Shown: positions 56,206-59,097 of the stretch, one piece after another
Layout: the number at the start of each line of letters is the position of its first letter
Position numbering within the stretch: position 1 is the stretch's first letter
Source: a virus
Length of the DNA stretch: 59,097 nt
Reading direction: 5' to 3' (one strand)
Virus record (IMG/VR): IMGVR_UViG_3300025767_000018
Coordinates: 1-59,097 of that record
The notes under the pieces: model-generated
What the model was told of the DNA's origin: nothing
Database searches by the model: none
What the model saw: only the letters and a program-made list of their open reading frames with translations
Program-made: the position numbers and the translations under genes

Positions 56206-56927
56206 TGGCAAAAATAGATAAAACTCAATATACAAAAGAAGAATGGCATAAAATAAGAGATCAACGCCGCCTTGAAAAACTTAAAGAAGAAATCAAGATC
56301 GACGTTATATCTCCTAAAAAAATTAATAATCCTACAACTACTAACACAGCATTTGTATTAGGTAATGGTACAAGCAGAAGTACCATTGATGTTAATCAAA
56401 TATCGTTGTATGGTAAAACATATGGGTGTAATGCACTTTATAGATCATTCTCACCAGATTACTTAATTGCTGTTGATGTTAAAATGGTTTTAGAAATAAA
56501 TAAATCTGGTTATCAACACAAAAATATAGTTTGGACAAATCCTAATAAGACTTACCAAAAAATGTCAAATTTAAATTACTTTCAGCCAAGCAAAGGTTGG
56601 AGTAGTGGACCAACAGCATTATGGTTAGCTAGTCAACATAATTACGAAAAAATATTTATATTAGGATTTGACTATAAAGGATTAGATTCTGGAAACCGAC
56701 TTAATAATATATATGCTGACACAGTAAATTACAAAAAATCAACAGACGGCGCTACATTTTTTGGAAACTGGTTAAGGCAAACAGCAAGTGTAATTAAAGA
56801 ACATCCTAAAATTATGTATTATAGAGTTATATCGCCAGATAATTATTGTCCAGAAGAACTAAATAGATTTAGTAACGTAAAAGACATTTATATTGAAGAT
56901 TTTAAAAAAATGTTCAATATTTCCTAA
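56205..56927 (+). CDS. putative sugar/phosphate-transfer enzyme (DUF115/sialyltransferase-like) in the head cluster
   Basis: 240 residues. A basic helical N-terminus (about 35 residues) precedes TAFVLGNGTSRSTI, the glycine-rich nucleotide-binding start seen in DUF115/MptE-like and GT29/GT42-type proteins. Then come YGCNALYRSFSPDYLIAVDV, VWTNPNKT, GWSSGPTALWLASQHNYEKI and FILGFDYKG, widely conserved in marine T4-like phages but absent from T4. The C-terminus has FFGNWLRQTASVI. It may modify a glycan or a virion protein; the family assignment is from motif likeness. It is wedged between portal and core genes. Confidence 0.6.
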   Translation: MAKIDKTQYTKEEWHKIRDQRRLEKLKEEIKIDVISPKKINNPTTTNTAFVLGNGTSRSTIDVNQISLYGKTYGCNALYRSFSPDYLIAVDVKMVLEINKSGYQHKNIVWTNPNKTYQKMSNLNYFQPSKGWSSGPTALWLASQHNYEKIFILGFDYKGLDSGNRLNNIYADTVNYKKSTDGATFFGNWLRQTASVIKEHPKIMYYRVISPDNYCPEELNRFSNVKDIYIEDFKKMFNIS

Positions 56928-56941
56928 CATTAATTCTAAAT

Positions 56942-56956
56942 GGCTCGTTTTGAGCC
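56942..56956 (+). terminator. hairpin GGCTC-GTTTT-GAGCC, possible terminator
   Basis: Perfect 5-bp G+C-rich stem 15 nt after the stop at 56927, followed by TATTATC. A short stem and no long T run make it a weak candidate; a late promoter follows. Confidence 0.45.
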
Positions 56957-56976
56957 TATTATCATCCCATATTCTT

Positions 56977-56984
56977 AATAAATA
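56977..56984 (+). promoter_or_regulatory. late promoter AATAAATA for core/protease/scaffold genes
   Basis: NATAAATA octamer on the plus strand, 55 nt upstream of the ATG at 57040, in the only sizeable gap (112 nt) of the head cluster. Confidence 0.6.
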
Positions 56985-57039
56985 GTAAATACACTTGACA
57001 GCCTTACCATAGGTACAACATTTATTAGGAGAAAAAATA

Positions 57040-57954
57040 ATGGCAGATTTAAACAAATTTGAACAGATGCTTGAAAAACTTGTCAACGAAGACAAGGCAG
57101 GCGCTGAAGAACTATTCCACGAGATTGTAGTAGAGAAATCACGTGACATTTACGAAGGTTTATTAGAAGCAGAACTAGAGGACGACGAAGTTGACGAAGC
57201 AACTGATGAAGAAGTTGATGAGTCAGATGATGAGCTAGACGAAACTGATGACGAAGAAGTTGATGAGTCAGATGATGAGCTAGACGAAGACTTTAACTTA
57301 GACGAGTTTGAAGTTGAAGCAGATCCAATGGACGCTATGATGAGCGACATGGAAGTAGACGGCGGCGACGAAGCACCAGCTATGGATATGGGCGACGAAG
57401 AAGGTGAAGGCGATGTTGAAGATCGTGTTGAAGACCTAGAAGACGCTCTAGAAGAATTAAAAGCAGAATTTGAAGCTATGATGGGTGACAACGACGATGG
57501 CGAAGAAGCTAACGACGATGCAGACGACATGGACATGGATGCAGACGACGATGGCGAAGAAGCTGAAGAAGAAGCAATGGCTTTTGAAACAGCAGACGAA
57601 GAAGTTGAAGAAACAGCAGACGAAGAAGTTGAAGAAACTAAAAAGTCAGCAGGCGAAACAATGCGTGAATACGTAGAAAAAGTAAATGCAACAATGGGCG
57701 ACAACGGTGCAAATACTAAAAGTGCAACAGCTACTCCAAACCACATAGGTGACGGAACTGCTGCAAACTTAGCACAAGGTGCAGATGAAAAAGGCGGCAA
57801 AGCTGATTCAGCTAAAGATATGTCAACTGGCAACGTAAATGTTCCAGGCGGCAAAGCAGCAAAATCAAATACACCAAATGCTAAAGGCCATGGTGCTGAG
57901 AAAAAAGGCGCAGGCGAAACTGCTGATAATAAAAAATCTACTATCGGCAAATAA
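57040..57954 (+). CDS. acidic prohead core-like protein
   Basis: 304 residues. The N-terminus (NKFEQMLEKLVNEDKAGAEE, then LFHEIVVEKSRDIYEGLLEA) is folded-looking. Residues about 47-205 are extremely acidic (DEEVDESDDELDETDDEEVD) with internal repeats, and the last 90 are Gly/Ala/Lys-rich. It occupies the place of T4 prohead core proteins gp67/gp68, which are acidic and cleaved by gp21. A core role is therefore likely, though direct homology is uncertain. Strong AGGAG before the ATG. Confidence 0.65.
   Translation: MADLNKFEQMLEKLVNEDKAGAEELFHEIVVEKSRDIYEGLLEAELEDDEVDEATDEEVDESDDELDETDDEEVDESDDELDEDFNLDEFEVEADPMDAMMSDMEVDGGDEAPAMDMGDEEGEGDVEDRVEDLEDALEELKAEFEAMMGDNDDGEEANDDADDMDMDADDDGEEAEEEAMAFETADEEVEETADEEVEETKKSAGETMREYVEKVNATMGDNGANTKSATATPNHIGDGTAANLAQGADEKGGKADSAKDMSTGNVNVPGGKAAKSNTPNAKGHGAEKKGAGETADNKKSTIGK
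57208..57288 (+). repeat. two perfect 36-nt direct repeats in the acidic gene
   Basis: The copies at 57208-57243 and 57253-57288 are identical and 45 nt apart, in frame. A second pair of 24-nt units is at 57589-57612 and 57613-57636. Both encode acidic Glu/Asp/Val segments and point to recent slippage or duplication. Confidence 0.85.
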
Positions 57955-57970
57955 GAGTAAGGAAATCTGA

Positions 57971-58594
57971 ATGTTAAACTTACGAGAACACCTAAGTTTC
58001 GACCAAGCGAAAATTGTCGTTGAGTCTGCTAACGAAGGAAAAGACTTGTACATGAAGGGTATTTGTATACAAGGCGGAGTACGCAACGCTAATCAGCGTG
58101 TGTATCCTGTAAATGAAATTGGCAGGGCTGTCAAAACTCTCAGCGAACAAATCGAGGGTGGATACAGTGTACTCGGAGAAGTTGATCATCCAGAAGGACT
58201 TAATATTAACCTAGATCGCGTAAGCCATATGATCAGCGAATGCTGGATGGATGGCCCAAACGGTTATGGTAAATTAAAAATACTACCAACTCCAATGGGA
58301 AACCTAGTTCGCACCATGCTTGAAAGTGGTGTGAAACTAGGGGTTTCATCAAGGGGATCTGGTAATGTTAGTGAAGACGGTAGCGGCAACGTTAGCGACT
58401 TTGAAATTATAACAGTGGACGTTGTGGCACAACCTAGCGCCCCTGGAGCATATCCTACACCAATCTATGAGCATCTTATGAATGCTCGTGGAGGAATGAA
58501 GGCATATGAATTAGCACAGGCAACAAGGCAAGACCCAAAGGCACAAAAATATCTAAAAGAATCTCTGATTAATATAATCAGTAGACTCCAATAA
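57971..58594 (+). CDS. gp21: prohead core scaffold protease gp21
   Basis: 207 residues (T4 212). MKGICIQGGVRNANQRVYPV, GEVDHPEG (His73) and KLGVSSRGSGNV (Ser126/Ser127) are the conserved catalytic regions of the T4 prohead serine protease family. It cleaves scaffold and core proteins and the N-terminus of the capsid protein during maturation. AAGGAA lies before the ATG. gp22 follows 14 nt downstream. Confidence 0.94.
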   Translation: MLNLREHLSFDQAKIVVESANEGKDLYMKGICIQGGVRNANQRVYPVNEIGRAVKTLSEQIEGGYSVLGEVDHPEGLNINLDRVSHMISECWMDGPNGYGKLKILPTPMGNLVRTMLESGVKLGVSSRGSGNVSEDGSGNVSDFEIITVDVVAQPSAPGAYPTPIYEHLMNARGGMKAYELAQATRQDPKAQKYLKESLINIISRLQ

Positions 58595-58608
58595 AAGGAG
58601 AACATAAT

Positions 58609-59097
58609 ATGTTGGACGCACTAAAAACACTTTTTGAAAACGATGCAGTTTCTGAAGAAGTACGTGCAGATATCGAAGGCGCATGGAATGCAAAGATTCA
58701 GGAAAACAAAATGCAGGCAACTGCTGAGTTACGTGAAGAATTTGCAAAGAAATACGAGCATGATAAATCAACTATGGTTGAAGCTATTGATGCTATGATT
58801 TCAGAGCGCCTTGCAGAGGAAATTGCTGAGTTTGCAGATGATCGCAAACAGCTAGCTGAAGCAAAAGCAAAGTACGGAGTAGCAATGCGTGAAAATGCAG
58901 ATCTACTAAAACGCTTTGTGGCTGAGTCATTAGTAAAGGAAGTTTCTGAATTGCATGAAGATCAAAAAGCAATTGCTAGCAAGTTTAGTATGCTCGAGAG
59001 TTTCATCGTTGATGCACTTGCAAACGAAATTGCAGAGTTCCACGAAGACAAAAAAGATTTAGCTGAAACTAAGGTAAAACTTATTAAAGAAGCTAAA
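58609..59097 (+). CDS. gp22: prohead core scaffold protein gp22, 3' end cut by window
   Basis: 163 codons are present; the gene continues past the right edge. MLDALKTLFENDAVSEEVRA at the start and the long charged coiled-coil (EFADDRKQLAEAKAKYG, SELHEDQKAIASKF, EFHEDKKDLAETK) are typical of gp22, the main scaffold around which the gp23 shell assembles. The repeated E-(F/L)-(A/H)-(D/E)-D-(R/Q/K) segment, about every 45-50 residues, is visible. AAAGGAG precedes the ATG. Confidence 0.9.
   Translation, partial: MLDALKTLFENDAVSEEVRADIEGAWNAKIQENKMQATAELREEFAKKYEHDKSTMVEAIDAMISERLAEEIAEFADDRKQLAEAKAKYGVAMRENADLLKRFVAESLVKEVSELHEDQKAIASKFSMLESFIVDALANEIAEFHEDKKDLAETKVKLIKEAK

Noticed and set aside
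56995-57023. TTGACA upstream of the acidic core gene as a sigma-70 promoter
   Set aside because: No acceptable -10 box at 16-18 nt spacing; the AATAAATA site nearby is a better explanation for expression.
57150-57950. 266-codon minus-strand frame, almost entirely Ser/Ala
   Set aside because: Antisense of the Asp/Glu-rich codons of the acidic core gene; low complexity and no ribosome-binding site.

Overview
The window is a 59 kb stretch of an AT-rich (roughly one third G+C by eye) T4-like marine myovirus genome, of the kind that infects marine cyanobacteria or SAR11-type bacteria. The evidence is the set of recognisable T4 core genes: baseplate gp48, gp53, gp5, gp25, gp6 and gp26; portal gp20; protease gp21; scaffold gp22; recombination nuclease gp46/gp47; late sigma factor gp55. 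No photosynthesis gene, tRNA gene or host-specific marker is visible, so the host cannot be named from this window.

Layout. (1) 1-12523, minus strand: a tightly packed accessory operon of about 16 genes, mostly overlapping by 1-16 nt. It encodes two SGNH-type proteins, two radical-SAM enzymes, a QueC-like PP-loop ATPase, a UDP-sugar dehydrogenase, several glycosyltransferase-like proteins and a protein with twelve tandem repeats fused to a methyltransferase-like domain. A consensus sigma-70 promoter (TTGACA, 17 nt, TATAAT) lies just upstream. The likely theme is glycan or surface modification. (2) 12584-44783, minus strand: the tail-fibre and baseplate block, read from gp48 through gp53, a hub protein, gp5, gp25, gp6, a giant 5155-residue structural protein and five fibre or virion proteins. 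Several of these genes have a late-type NATAAATA promoter. (3) 44813-49196, plus strand: gp55, gp47, gp46, a small conserved protein and a GIY-YIG-like protein, behind a second near-consensus sigma-70 promoter. (4) 49197-49765: a 569-nt non-coding stretch rich in perfect inverted repeats, a candidate structured RNA locus. (5) 49766-59097: a membrane-type protein of unknown function, gp26 on the minus strand, a tape-measure-like protein, then the head cluster gp20, small protein, glycan-enzyme-like protein, acidic core protein, gp21 and gp22 (cut by the window end).

The strongest unexpected signal is at the end of gp26. A canonical -1 slippery heptamer (T TTT TTC), a 4-nt spacer and a perfect 8-bp hairpin lead into an ATG-less 77-codon frame. 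That frame fills the supposed intergenic gap and stops 2 nt from the convergent neighbour. This predicts a gp26 fusion protein made by programmed frameshifting, analogous to the lambda G/GT tail-assembly chaperones, and it lies next to the tape-measure gene as expected.

The regulation is coherent. gp55, the factor expected to recognise NATAAATA late promoters, sits behind a host-type promoter. The virion genes on both strands carry NATAAATA sites. The sugar/radical-SAM operon has its own host-type promoter, which suggests expression earlier than the virion genes.
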